From Amorphus orientalis (lineage in GTDB: Bacteria; Pseudomonadota; Alphaproteobacteria; Rhizobiales; Amorphaceae), in contig NZ_JAUSUL010000002.1 in assembly GCF_030814015.1 (NCBI RefSeq), positions 62,001-126,000 on the forward strand: a DNA stretch of 64,000 nt. The letters are read 5' to 3'. Position numbers and translations under genes: made by a program. The notes below the pieces were generated by a model, which was given only the letters and a program-made list of their open reading frames with translations, did no database searches and was not told where the DNA came from. The stretch's first letter is position 1; each line of letters opens with the position of its first letter. This document shows, piece by piece, positions 57,018 through 64,000 of the stretch.

Positions 57018-57977
57018 ATGTCCACTGACACGCTGATCGGCGTCATCCTCCCCGTCTTCGGACTGATCGGCATCGGCTACCTCGTCGCCCGCTTCGGGCT
57101 GGTCAGCGACGCGGTTGGCGATGCGCTGGCCGAGTTCGTCTTCAAGGTCTGTCTTCCGCTGCTCCTGTTCCGGACGCTTGCGACGCTCGGCTGGCCGGAG
57201 ACCTCGCCCTGGCCTATCTGGCTGACCTATTTCGCCGGCGTCGCGATCATCTGGACCATTGCGGCGATCACCATCCGGCGCGTCTTCGGGCGCGACGCCC
57301 GGTCCAGCGTGGTCGCCGGCATGGCGGCCGGCTATTCCAACCTGGTCCTTCTCGGCATTGCCGTCATCGATCAGGCGTTCGGCGAAGCGGGGCTCGTCGA
57401 TATCCTGGTGCTGGTTTCCGTCCATCTGCCGATCATGCTCGTCGCCAGCGAGATCCTGACCGAACGGGCGGAACGGAAGGACGGACTGCGGTCAGCCTCC
57501 ACCAGCCCGCTCATGCTGACCAGGCGGGTCGCGCTGACGCTCCTGCTCAGCCCGCTGCTGATCGGAATGATGGCAGGCATCGCCTACAACGTTTCCGGTC
57601 TGCCGTTTGCCGGGCTTCCGGCAGACCTGATCGAGCGCATCGCTGATATCGCGATCCCGATGGCGCTGTTGTCTCTCGGCATGGGGTTGAAGAAGTACGG
57701 CATCCGCGGGGCGATCGTACCGGCGGCCGCAATCGGCATGATCAAGATCCTGGTGTTTCCGGCGATCGTCTATCTGATCGCGGCCTATGTGGTCGGGCTG
57801 CCGGACTTTCATGTCGCCGTGCTGACGATCTCCGCGGCCTGTCCGACGGGCGTCAACGCCTACCTGATCGCCAATCGGATCGGCACCGGACAGGCCCTGT
57901 CGGCGAATGCGCTCACGCTGACCACGGTCGCCTCGATGGTGTCGATCAGCGTCTGGCTGGCCGTTCTCGGCTACTGA
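57018..57977 (+). CDS. AEC (auxin efflux carrier) family transporter
   Basis: 319 residues with ten hydrophobic helices in two five-helix repeats separated by a cytoplasmic loop near residues 150-175 (ERAERKDGLRSASTSP). LIGVILPVFGLIGIGYLVAR opens it, SSVVAGMAAGYSNLVLLGIA is the crossover helix of the first half and AACPTGVNAYLIANRIGTG that of the second, both typical. Bacterial AEC proteins export or exchange organic acids such as malate or malonate. Its last 7 bases overlap the end of the convergent DUF2927 gene. ATG codons at 57011 and 57018 are close; only 57018 is in frame. Confidence 0.92.
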   Translation: MSTDTLIGVILPVFGLIGIGYLVARFGLVSDAVGDALAEFVFKVCLPLLLFRTLATLGWPETSPWPIWLTYFAGVAIIWTIAAITIRRVFGRDARSSVVAGMAAGYSNLVLLGIAVIDQAFGEAGLVDILVLVSVHLPIMLVASEILTERAERKDGLRSASTSPLMLTRRVALTLLLSPLLIGMMAGIAYNVSGLPFAGLPADLIERIADIAIPMALLSLGMGLKKYGIRGAIVPAAAIGMIKILVFPAIVYLIAAYVVGLPDFHVAVLTISAACPTGVNAYLIANRIGTGQALSANALTLTTVASMVSISVWLAVLGY

Positions 57978-58708
57978 TAATAGCCGAGATCTGCGAGGGC
58001 GCGGGGGAGAACCTGATTCACCTGGCGGCCGGTCATGCCGGGCCGGATCGAAGGATGGTAGAGCAGCCGCAGCAGCGCCTGATCGAAGCTGGTGAACGTC
58101 GTGTGCCGGGAGGTGTCATTGAACACGCTGAGCGACAGCGACGCGTTGTCGTTCATCGGCCCCAGCCCCTGGAGGATCTCCTCCACCATGCACCGTTTGA
58201 ACAGGTAGGGATCGTCGGCGACGATCACGGCGGTGGAGGAAATGATCCGGCCGCTGCGGGTCTGAACGCCGACGAGGCAGCGCGCTCCCATCGCTACGGC
58301 ATCGGTGTTGAGCTCCGTGGAGACGACGTGGGCAAAGTCGCTCCGGTCGACCAGATAGATCACGAAGTTCGCCGTCGCCGGATCGCGCACGAGCATCGCC
58401 TTGAGGCCGTCGATCTTGCCGGGAAGCTCGGCGATGAAGGCGTGAACGGCAGCGGTCTGATCCTGGCGGGCCCGGTTGATCACATGGAAGCGGACGGGGC
58501 CGGTGAATTTCTTCACGCGCTGGGAGTCGCCGTGATGGCTGCCGTATTCGAGGCCGAAGACGACCTTGTAGAAGGCGTCGCGCAGCGATCCGGGATCGAG
58601 AGCGTCGGAGGCTTTCGCGGGAAGCGCGGACGTGAGCAGCGCCACGAGCGCGAAGCCCGCTGCTATCCGGCTGACACTGGCTGCGTGCCTGCTCGCGCGC
58701 ATCTGCAA
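57971..58708 (-). CDS. DUF2927 secreted protein
   Basis: 245 residues with a signal peptide (about 1-34, ending LPAKA). KFTGPVRFHVINRARQDQTA, FVIYLVDRSDFAHVV and YLFKRCMVEEILQGLGPMND are characteristic of DUF2927, which looks like a degenerate zincin: the last segment holds a CMVEEILQ-type helix in place of HExxH. The family has no established function. FDQALLRLLYHPSIRPGMTG is the conserved end. It is convergent with, and overlaps by 7 bases, the AEC transporter gene. Confidence 0.82.
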   Translation of the reverse strand: MQMRASRHAASVSRIAAGFALVALLTSALPAKASDALDPGSLRDAFYKVVFGLEYGSHHGDSQRVKKFTGPVRFHVINRARQDQTAAVHAFIAELPGKIDGLKAMLVRDPATANFVIYLVDRSDFAHVVSTELNTDAVAMGARCLVGVQTRSGRIISSTAVIVADDPYLFKRCMVEEILQGLGPMNDNASLSLSVFNDTSRHTTFTSFDQALLRLLYHPSIRPGMTGRQVNQVLPRALADLGYYQ

Positions 58709-58916
58709 TCGTCCGTTTGCTCCCTGACATTTGACAATCGCAAATCTGGCGTCCTGGGCGCAAGCCTGAGCGTGCGCGGCAGTAAACCCGGCTCGCTTCG
58801 GATCCGACTGGCAGCCCGGTTGTCCGCCACTGACGAAATCGGGTTGCAGGCGGCTTACACAGGGCTTTTAGGATGGGCCGGCGCGGCCCGCCAGGATCTT
58901 CCAGAAGGATGCAACG

Positions 58917-59546
58917 ATGAGTGACGGCCTGATCGAGGGGGCGGACGGAAAGCTGCGCTGCCCGTGGCACGGCAACCAGCCGGACTATCTCGCCTATCAC
59001 GACCAGGAGTGGGGACGGCCCGTCGGCGACGACCGGCGCCTGTTCGAGAAGATCGTGCTGGAAGGCTTCCAGTCGGGCCTGTCCTGGCTGACGATCCTCC
59101 GCAAGCGGGAGAATTTCCGGGCCGCGTTCGCAGAGTTCGATTTCGAGACGGTCGCTTCCTTCGGCGATGCGGATGTCGAGCGGCTCCTGGGCGACGCCGG
59201 CATCATTCGTCATCGCCGCAAGATCGAATCCGCCATCAACAACGCCCGCCGCGCCCGGGAGCTGGTCGACGCGGAAGGGTCGCTCGCGGCCTTCCTCTGG
59301 CGCTTCGAGCCGCTCGCCGCGGAGCGTCCGGACCGGCTCGACTGGGAGAGCCTGCGCACTCTGGCGCAGACCGAACGGTCGACGGCACTCTCGAAGGAGC
59401 TGAAACGGCGCGGCTGGTCCTTCGTCGGCCCGACCACGCTCTACGCCTTCATGCAGGCGGTCGGCCTCGTGAACGATCATGCTGAGGGGTGCTGTGTGCG
59501 GGCGGAGGTCGAAGCGGAACGACAGGCCTTCCGGCGGCCGACGTGA
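58917..59546 (+). CDS. tag: DNA-3-methyladenine glycosylase I
   Basis: 209 residues. CPWHGNQPDYLAYHDQEWGR near the start and DHAEGC near the end provide the Cys, His, His and Cys zinc ligands of Tag. KIVLEGFQSGLSWLTILRKR and ENFRAAFAEFDFETVASFGD with GDAGIIRHRRKIESAINNAR form the helix-hairpin-helix glycosylase core, matching Escherichia coli Tag closely. It excises 3-methyladenine from alkylated DNA. GAAGGA just before the ATG serves as ribosome-binding site. A perfect terminator lies 143 bases downstream. Confidence 0.96.
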   Translation: MSDGLIEGADGKLRCPWHGNQPDYLAYHDQEWGRPVGDDRRLFEKIVLEGFQSGLSWLTILRKRENFRAAFAEFDFETVASFGDADVERLLGDAGIIRHRRKIESAINNARRARELVDAEGSLAAFLWRFEPLAAERPDRLDWESLRTLAQTERSTALSKELKRRGWSFVGPTTLYAFMQAVGLVNDHAEGCCVRAEVEAERQAFRRPT

Positions 59547-59688
59547 GGGGGCCGGGTTCGAAGAGAAAACGGGATGCGGCCGGTGATCCACGCCGGGGCT
59601 GGCCGCGTAATTCAGGGTGCGTGCCGGACGCCCCCCGCGTTTCCCCTCGTCGTCCGGCGCGAGACTGACGGGTTTGGCCCGTTGCTCG

Positions 59689-59726
59689 AGACCGCCTCCA
59701 TCCCCCCGGAGGCGGTCTCTTTTTTC
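59689..59726 (+). terminator. Rho-independent terminator between tag and the hisG operon
   Basis: GAGACCGCCTCC (59689-59700) pairs perfectly with GGAGGCGGTCTC (59709-59720), eight-base loop, followed by six T (59721-59726). It is the longest perfect stem in the window and terminates tag transcription; on the minus strand it lies after hisG but lacks a long T-run there. Confidence 0.92.
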
Positions 59727-59784
59727 GCAAAGACGGGACTTTGTCAGGCGAGGCGGATCAGGCTGTCCGCAGCGAGGATCGGAG

Positions 59785-60768
59785 TCAGACCCGCGCGGGC
59801 CCGATCGCCGCCTCGAAGGCGGACAGGAGGGCATTGTTCGGCTCGAACACGTCGTCCACGCGCGAGATCGTCACCGTTTCGGCGCCCTGCGCCTTCAGCC
59901 ATTGGGCGCATCTGTAGGCCTGCTCGGCAGGGCAATGCAGCGTCATCGGCGAGGGAATGGAGCCGAACGGGGCGACGGTGCCGAACAGGTTGGCCGCTTC
60001 GGCGCCCGTGCGCAGCGGGTCGGAAACCACGGCCCGGATCTCGCGCACCGAACGGGCGCGCAGCTCCGCCGCGATCCGGTCGAGTACGGTGGTGGCGGCG
60101 GCGCGGGCCTCTTCCGTCCAGTCGGCGGTCCGGGCGGCCAGAAGGTGCGCCTCCGAACACAGGATGAGACCGCCATCGAGCACCTTCAGCGCGTTCGCCG
60201 CAAGCGTCGAGCCGGTGGTGGTGATGTCGACGATGATTTCGGCCGTACCTGCCGCCGGGGCACCTTCGGTCGCGCCCAGGCTTTCCACGATGCGGTAGTC
60301 GACGATGCCGGCTTCGGCGAAGTGGCGGCGGGCCAGGTTCACATACTTCGTGGCGACCCGCATGCTGCGTCCGTGGCGCGCACGGAAATCCTCCGCGACC
60401 TCGGCAAGGTCGTCGATCGTCTCCACGTCGATCCAGACCTGCGGAACGGCGACGACCACGTCGGCCTGGCCGAAGCCAAGCGGCGTCACGAGGTGCACGG
60501 CCTCCGTGCGCTCGGTGGCGTCGGAAACGGTCTCGTGGATCAGGTCCAGCCCTGTGACGCCGAAATGGACGTTGCCGGAGGTCACTTCTCGGGCGATCTC
60601 GGAGGCCGAGAGGAAGGCGATCTCGGCATTCTCAACGCCGGAGATCCCGGCCCGGTAGCGGCGCGAGCCCGCGGCACGGCGGATCTTGAGGCCGGCCCGG
60701 TCGAAGAAGGCGCTGACGTTCTCCTCCAGCCGGCCCTTGGACGGGATGGCGATGACCAGTGAACTCAT
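59785..60768 (-). CDS. hisG: ATP phosphoribosyltransferase catalytic subunit
   Basis: 327 residues from ATG 60768, overlapping the hisZ stop codon (ATGA). LVIAIPSKGRLEENVSAFFD opens the catalytic domain, LSASEIAREVTSGNVHFGVT and VATKYVNLARRHFAEAGIVD follow, and VDITTTGSTLAANALKVLDG is the PRPP-binding loop. The C-terminal 95 residues (to GPARV) form an extension absent from the short 200-230-residue HisG forms. This longer alphaproteobacterial type still works with HisZ. It catalyses the first committed step of histidine synthesis. The open frame continues far upstream inside hisZ as a shadow. Confidence 0.96.
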   Translation of the reverse strand: MSSLVIAIPSKGRLEENVSAFFDRAGLKIRRAAGSRRYRAGISGVENAEIAFLSASEIAREVTSGNVHFGVTGLDLIHETVSDATERTEAVHLVTPLGFGQADVVVAVPQVWIDVETIDDLAEVAEDFRARHGRSMRVATKYVNLARRHFAEAGIVDYRIVESLGATEGAPAAGTAEIIVDITTTGSTLAANALKVLDGGLILCSEAHLLAARTADWTEEARAAATTVLDRIAAELRARSVREIRAVVSDPLRTGAEAANLFGTVAPFGSIPSPMTLHCPAEQAYRCAQWLKAQGAETVTISRVDDVFEPNNALLSAFEAAIGPARV

Positions 60769-61895
60769 GCCGCGCCTCCGATGCCGGTTTCGATGCCGAA
60801 CCGGTCCAGCCAGACGGAAAAGCCGATCGCCGGGACCGGCTGTGGCGCTCCGAGCAGCGACAGCAGTTTGTCGTAGCGACCGCCGCCGATGGTCTGGGCT
60901 GTGTCGGGCCGGGCGGGATCGTAGAGCTCGAAGACGAGGCCCGTGTAGTAATCCAGACGCCGTCCGAAATCGGCTGCGAACGCGGTGTCGGCAAGCGGCA
61001 CCCCGGCCGCCTCGAACGCGGACACCCGCGCCCGGAACCCGGCGAGGGCCTCCGACATGTCGACCCCTTCGGTCTCGGCGAAGGCCTGAACGGTGCGCTC
61101 CGCCTCCAGAAGAGGTGTCTTGATGGCCAGATAGCGTTCCAGCACGCCGGCCGCGGCCTGGGCCTCGGTGTCGCCGGCCGAAAGGGTGCCGGTGTCGCGC
61201 AGCCGGTCGGCGATCTCGTCGGCGGTGCGGCCGCCGGCAAGCGACAGGCCCGCGGCACCCAGCATGTCGGCGACGATGCGGTGGGCTTCCTCCGGTTCGA
61301 CGCCGGCCAGCGCACGCGACAGTCCGGTCGGACCGGTCGTGCCGGCGAGGCCCTGGCCGCCAGCGAGCTTGGCCAGCGCGCCGGAGAGGCGTTCGGGCTC
61401 CCCGAACCATGCAATCAGTCGCCGCCGCCAGGCCGGCGACAGGGGCAGCGCCTCGACCAGTGCGGAGAAGAGCGTGGCGTCACCGACCCGGATCCGCGGC
61501 TGCGTCAGGCCGAGGGCGGCCGCCGCCTGGAGCGCGCGCGACAGGGCCGCGGCATCGGTCGCCGCGGTATCGGCGTGGCCGATCCATTCCACGCCGGCCT
61601 GAAGAAACTCCGCCGAGCCGGACCGGCGCTGGCGGAAGACCGGGCCGAGATAGCCGTAGGTGACGGGCTCGCTGCGGCCGGTGGCGCGGTGGGCGAGGCA
61701 GACCGGAATGGTGAAATCGGGGCGCAGGCAGAGGTCTTCGCCGAAGGCGCTGGTCGTCATGAACAGCCGGCGACGGATGTCCTCGCCGGCGAGATCGAGA
61801 AACACCTCGGCCGGCTGGAGGATCGACGGATTGACCATCTCGTCGGCGGTGTCTGCGAGCAGGGCACGCAGCGCGGTCAGTCGGTCGGAAGCCAT
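60765..61895 (-). CDS. hisZ: ATP phosphoribosyltransferase regulatory subunit (HisS paralogue)
   Basis: 376 residues. It has the class II aminoacyl-tRNA synthetase core of HisS without the anticodon-binding domain. FLDLAGEDIRRRLFMTTSAF and CLRPDFTIPVCLAHRA correspond to motif 2, and GVEWIGHADTAATDAAALSR follows. DYYTGLVFELYDPARPDT and TIGGGRYDKLLSLLG are HisS-type blocks. HisZ binds HisG and confers histidine feedback control. It starts 8 bases after hisS and overlaps hisG by four bases, a translationally coupled hisS-hisZ-hisG operon. Confidence 0.95.
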   Translation of the reverse strand: MASDRLTALRALLADTADEMVNPSILQPAEVFLDLAGEDIRRRLFMTTSAFGEDLCLRPDFTIPVCLAHRATGRSEPVTYGYLGPVFRQRRSGSAEFLQAGVEWIGHADTAATDAAALSRALQAAAALGLTQPRIRVGDATLFSALVEALPLSPAWRRRLIAWFGEPERLSGALAKLAGGQGLAGTTGPTGLSRALAGVEPEEAHRIVADMLGAAGLSLAGGRTADEIADRLRDTGTLSAGDTEAQAAAGVLERYLAIKTPLLEAERTVQAFAETEGVDMSEALAGFRARVSAFEAAGVPLADTAFAADFGRRLDYYTGLVFELYDPARPDTAQTIGGGRYDKLLSLLGAPQPVPAIGFSVWLDRFGIETGIGGAA

Positions 61896-61903
61896 CGTGC
61901 CCC

Positions 61904-63424
61904 TCAGCGCTCGGTGCCGATATAGCGGGAGACGACCTCGACCACGGTGGCGACCATCTCGCTCTCCGCCACGCTGGTCTGGGCAAAGCGCTCCTCGCGC
62001 CAGGTCTTGTTGTCGGTCACGCCCTTGGCGATGCGCGCGCCCTCGATCAGGTCCTTGATCTGGACCGTGCCGGTCTCGCGTTCCGACGACCCCTGGATGA
62101 CGACGCAGGGCGCGTTGCGCCGGTCGGCATATTTCATCTGCGCCTTCATGCCGGAGGAGCCGAGATAGACCTCGCAGCCGAGATCGAGGCCGGCGTTTGC
62201 CAGCCCGGCGCGGATCTCCCGGGCGAAGCGCTGATAGGCGCCCATGGCCGCGGGATCCCGGTCCATCGCCATGATGACGACCGGGCCGAGGGGCTTGTCC
62301 TGTTCGCCTTCCCGGGCGGCCAGCGCGGCCACCAACCGCGAAACGCCGACGGAAAAGCCGGTGGCCGGCATGTCCTCGCCGCGGAAGCGCCCGACGAGAC
62401 CGTCATAGCGGCCGCCGCCGCCGACCGAGCCGAAGCGCACCGGGCGGCCGTCCTCGTCGGTGATCTCGAAGGTCAGCTCCGCCTCGAACACCGGGCCGGT
62501 GTAGTATTCCAGCCCGCGCACGACGGAGGGGTCGATCTTCACCCGCTCGCCGTAGCCGGCGCCGTCGATCATTTCGCGGATTTCAGCGAGCTCGGCCAGG
62601 CCTTCCTTGCCCTTGTCGCTCTCGCCCAGCGTGGTCTGTTCGAGATCGGAGAAGAAGGTCTCGCCCAGATCGCTGGTGGCCGCGTCGATGAAGGTCATGA
62701 ACTTGGCGACCGTATCCGCGTCGAGACCGGCACCCTTGGTGTAGTCGCCGCTCTCGTCCATGCGGCCCTTGCCGAGGAGCAGACGGACGCCGTCGGGACC
62801 GAACTTGTCGAGCTTGTCGATGGCGCGCAGCACCGAGAGCCGGGTTCCGGCGTGCCCGTCGCCACCGAGGCCGGCCGCCTCCATCACCCCGTCGAGCACC
62901 TTGCGGTTGTTCACGCGGATCACGTAGTCGCCGCGCGGGATGCCGATCGCCTCCATGGTGTCGGCGGCCATCATGCAGATCTCAGCGTCCGCGGCGACCG
63001 AGGCCGCGCCCACGGTGTCGGCATCGAACTGCATGAACTGGCGGAACCGGCCGGGGCCGGGCTTCTCGTTGCGGAACACCCAGCCCGCCCGGTAAGTGCG
63101 GTAGGGCTTCACGATCCGCTCGTAGTTCTCCGCCACGTGACGGGCGAGCGGCGCGGTCAGGTCGTAACGCAGCGACAGCCAGTCCTCGTCGTCGTCCTGG
63201 AAGGCGAACACGCCCTCGTTCGGACGGTCCTGGTCCGGCAGGAACTTGCCGAGCGCCTCGGCATATTCGACGAACGGCGTTTCGACGGGTTCGAAGCCGT
63301 AGCGTTCGTACACGGCGCGGATCTTCGCCATGACCTGTTCGGCCGCCTTGATTTCGGAAGCGGACCGGTCGGCGAAGCCGCGCGGCAGCCGCGCCTTCGG
63401 CAGATTGTCTTTGTCTCGGCTCAT
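61904..63424 (-). CDS. hisS: Histidyl-tRNA synthetase
   Basis: 506 residues from ATG 63424 ([20 protein letters not shown]); the frame is open upstream but not family-like. [20 protein letters not shown] is near motif 1, [20 protein letters not shown] motif 2, and [18 protein letters not shown] with [12 protein letters not shown] motif 3. The anticodon-binding domain spans about 385-505 ([40 protein letters not shown]). It is longer than the Escherichia coli enzyme (424) through insertions common in alphaproteobacteria. First gene of hisS-hisZ-hisG; the 253-base divergent gap to the dehydrogenase should hold its promoter. Confidence 0.97.
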   Translation of the reverse strand: MSRDKDNLPKARLPRGFADRSASEIKAAEQVMAKIRAVYERYGFEPVETPFVEYAEALGKFLPDQDRPNEGVFAFQDDDEDWLSLRYDLTAPLARHVAENYERIVKPYRTYRAGWVFRNEKPGPGRFRQFMQFDADTVGAASVAADAEICMMAADTMEAIGIPRGDYVIRVNNRKVLDGVMEAAGLGGDGHAGTRLSVLRAIDKLDKFGPDGVRLLLGKGRMDESGDYTKGAGLDADTVAKFMTFIDAATSDLGETFFSDLEQTTLGESDKGKEGLAELAEIREMIDGAGYGERVKIDPSVVRGLEYYTGPVFEAELTFEITDEDGRPVRFGSVGGGGRYDGLVGRFRGEDMPATGFSVGVSRLVAALAAREGEQDKPLGPVVIMAMDRDPAAMGAYQRFAREIRAGLANAGLDLGCEVYLGSSGMKAQMKYADRRNAPCVVIQGSSERETGTVQIKDLIEGARIAKGVTDNKTWREERFAQTSVAESEMVATVVEVVSRYIGTER

Positions 63425-63677
63425 CGATCTGAAGCTTTGGGCGGCACAAGGGAAACGACGACATGCGAAGCGGCGCGGACGCGGCTTCGTGCGTTGTGGA
63501 GGGAGTAGACGAAAGGCGGGCCCGGAACAAGCCGGGGAGGGGGCGCGGCAGCCTCGGAAGCGCGGATCGTCGTTTCCGGAACGATTGGGCCGGACTTTAT
63601 CCTGGATCAATGAAACCGGGAGGGGTTCGCGGGCAGGGTTGGCTCCAATCGACAGCCACTTTGAGGGGGACGACACC

Positions 63678-64000
63678 ATGGCCGAGATGATCAAAGCCGC
63701 CGTTTTCGTGGAGCCCGGCCGGATCGAGCTGGACGACAAGCCGATGCCGGACATCGGCCCGAACGACGCGCTTCTCCGGATCACCACCACGACGATCTGC
63801 GGCACCGACGTGCACATCCTGAAAGGCGAGTATCCGGTCGAGAAGGGTCTGACCATCGGCCACGAGCCGGTGGGCATCATCGAGAAGCTCGGCTCCAACG
63901 TGCAGGGCTACAGGGAAGGCCAGCGGGTGATCGCCGGGGCGATCTGCCCGTCCGGCTACTCCAACGCCTGCCTCGACGGGCTGTGCTCCCAGGATGGCCA
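63678..64000 (+). CDS. Zinc-dependent alcohol dehydrogenase, N-terminal fragment
   Basis: The first 107 residues are present; the gene continues past the window. [20 protein letters not shown] and [20 protein letters not shown] are the GroES-like catalytic domain; ICGTDVH carries the zinc-ligand cysteine and [14 protein letters not shown] the GHE zinc ligands. [16 protein letters not shown] replaces the usual cluster of four structural-zinc cysteines. This resembles NADP-dependent secondary alcohol (isopropanol-type) dehydrogenases. GAGGGGGA about 8 bases ahead of the ATG is the ribosome-binding site. It is divergent from hisS. Confidence 0.88.
   Translation, partial: MAEMIKAAVFVEPGRIELDDKPMPDIGPNDALLRITTTTICGTDVHILKGEYPVEKGLTIGHEPVGIIEKLGSNVQGYREGQRVIAGAICPSGYSNACLDGLCSQDG

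Noticed and set aside
1-64000. tRNA, rRNA, prophage, integrase, toxin-antitoxin or restriction systems
   Set aside because: None was recognised by motif on either strand by eye; a covariance-model and profile search would be needed to exclude small RNAs.

Overview
The window is a GC-rich, gene-dense chromosomal segment of an alphaproteobacterium, most likely from the Hyphomicrobiales (Rhizobiales). Indicators are the hemC-hemD-Mic60-hemY cluster, the SRP RNA gene directly upstream of dnaX-ybaB-recR, a long-type HisG encoded with HisZ and HisS, the divergent cycM-like / kdsB-pheA arrangement, sdhC-D-A-B, and an Irr-type palindrome in front of bacterioferritin. No prophage, IS transposase, CRISPR array, integrase, rRNA or tRNA gene was recognised. 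Functions are assigned from motifs and remembered family features only; no database search was run.

Layout. 1-5.6 kb (minus strand): the start of a pyridoxal kinase, an enoyl-CoA hydratase, a LysR regulator, a probable ETF-beta lysine methyltransferase, EVE and YciI proteins, gpsA and tsaD. 5.7-11.1 kb (plus): hemC, hemD, an alphaproteobacterial Mic60/mitofilin and a HemY-domain protein. 11.3-12.7 kb: a small methyltransferase and bfr with its operator and terminator. 12.7-16.3 kb (minus): a YnjBCD-type ABC importer. 16.4-18.9 kb: hrpB. 19-23.6 kb: a GntR regulator divergent from a FAH-family hydrolase and a DctPQM TRAP transporter. 23.7-25.7 kb: a PPP-type phosphatase and a membrane class III cyclase homologue lacking consensus metal ligands. 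25.7-31.7 kb: dsbD/scsB, dps, two adjacent GAF-GGEEF diguanylate cyclases and a MAPEG protein.

31.7-32.0 kb is a tandem 131-bp repeat with no gene. 32.0-36.4 kb (minus) is the succinate dehydrogenase operon sdhC-sdhD-sdhA-[FkbM methyltransferase]-sdhB; the methyltransferase lies unexpectedly inside it. After a CysZ/EI24-like membrane protein and a PfkB sugar/adenosine kinase comes a repeat-rich patch (38.5-40.0 kb). It holds a decayed GIY-YIG nuclease gene boxed by 38-bp inverted repeats (37 of 38 identical), a further copy of the 31.7-kb repeat in opposite orientation, and a second inverted pair of REP-like palindromes on the far side of recR. 40.0-42.3 kb: ybaB, dnaX and the SRP RNA. 42.4-47.5 kb: a HIT protein, nudC, a SnoaL-like protein, pheA, kdsB, and a double-domain membrane cytochrome c with a long low-complexity linker.

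47.7-55.5 kb is a yej-type peptide ABC importer operon with two consecutive solute-binding proteins (one Sec-type, one Tat-like leader), two permeases and a double ATPase. 55.5-64 kb: a DUF2852 protein, a YgjP-like metallopeptidase, an AEC transporter, a DUF2927 protein, tag, the hisS-hisZ-hisG operon, and the start of a zinc alcohol dehydrogenase cut by the window end.

Most of the window is core metabolism. The best candidates for something not yet described are the GIY-YIG/inverted-repeat unit at 38689-39073, the 131-bp repeat family, the FkbM gene inside the sdh operon, and the phosphatase / degenerate-cyclase pair.
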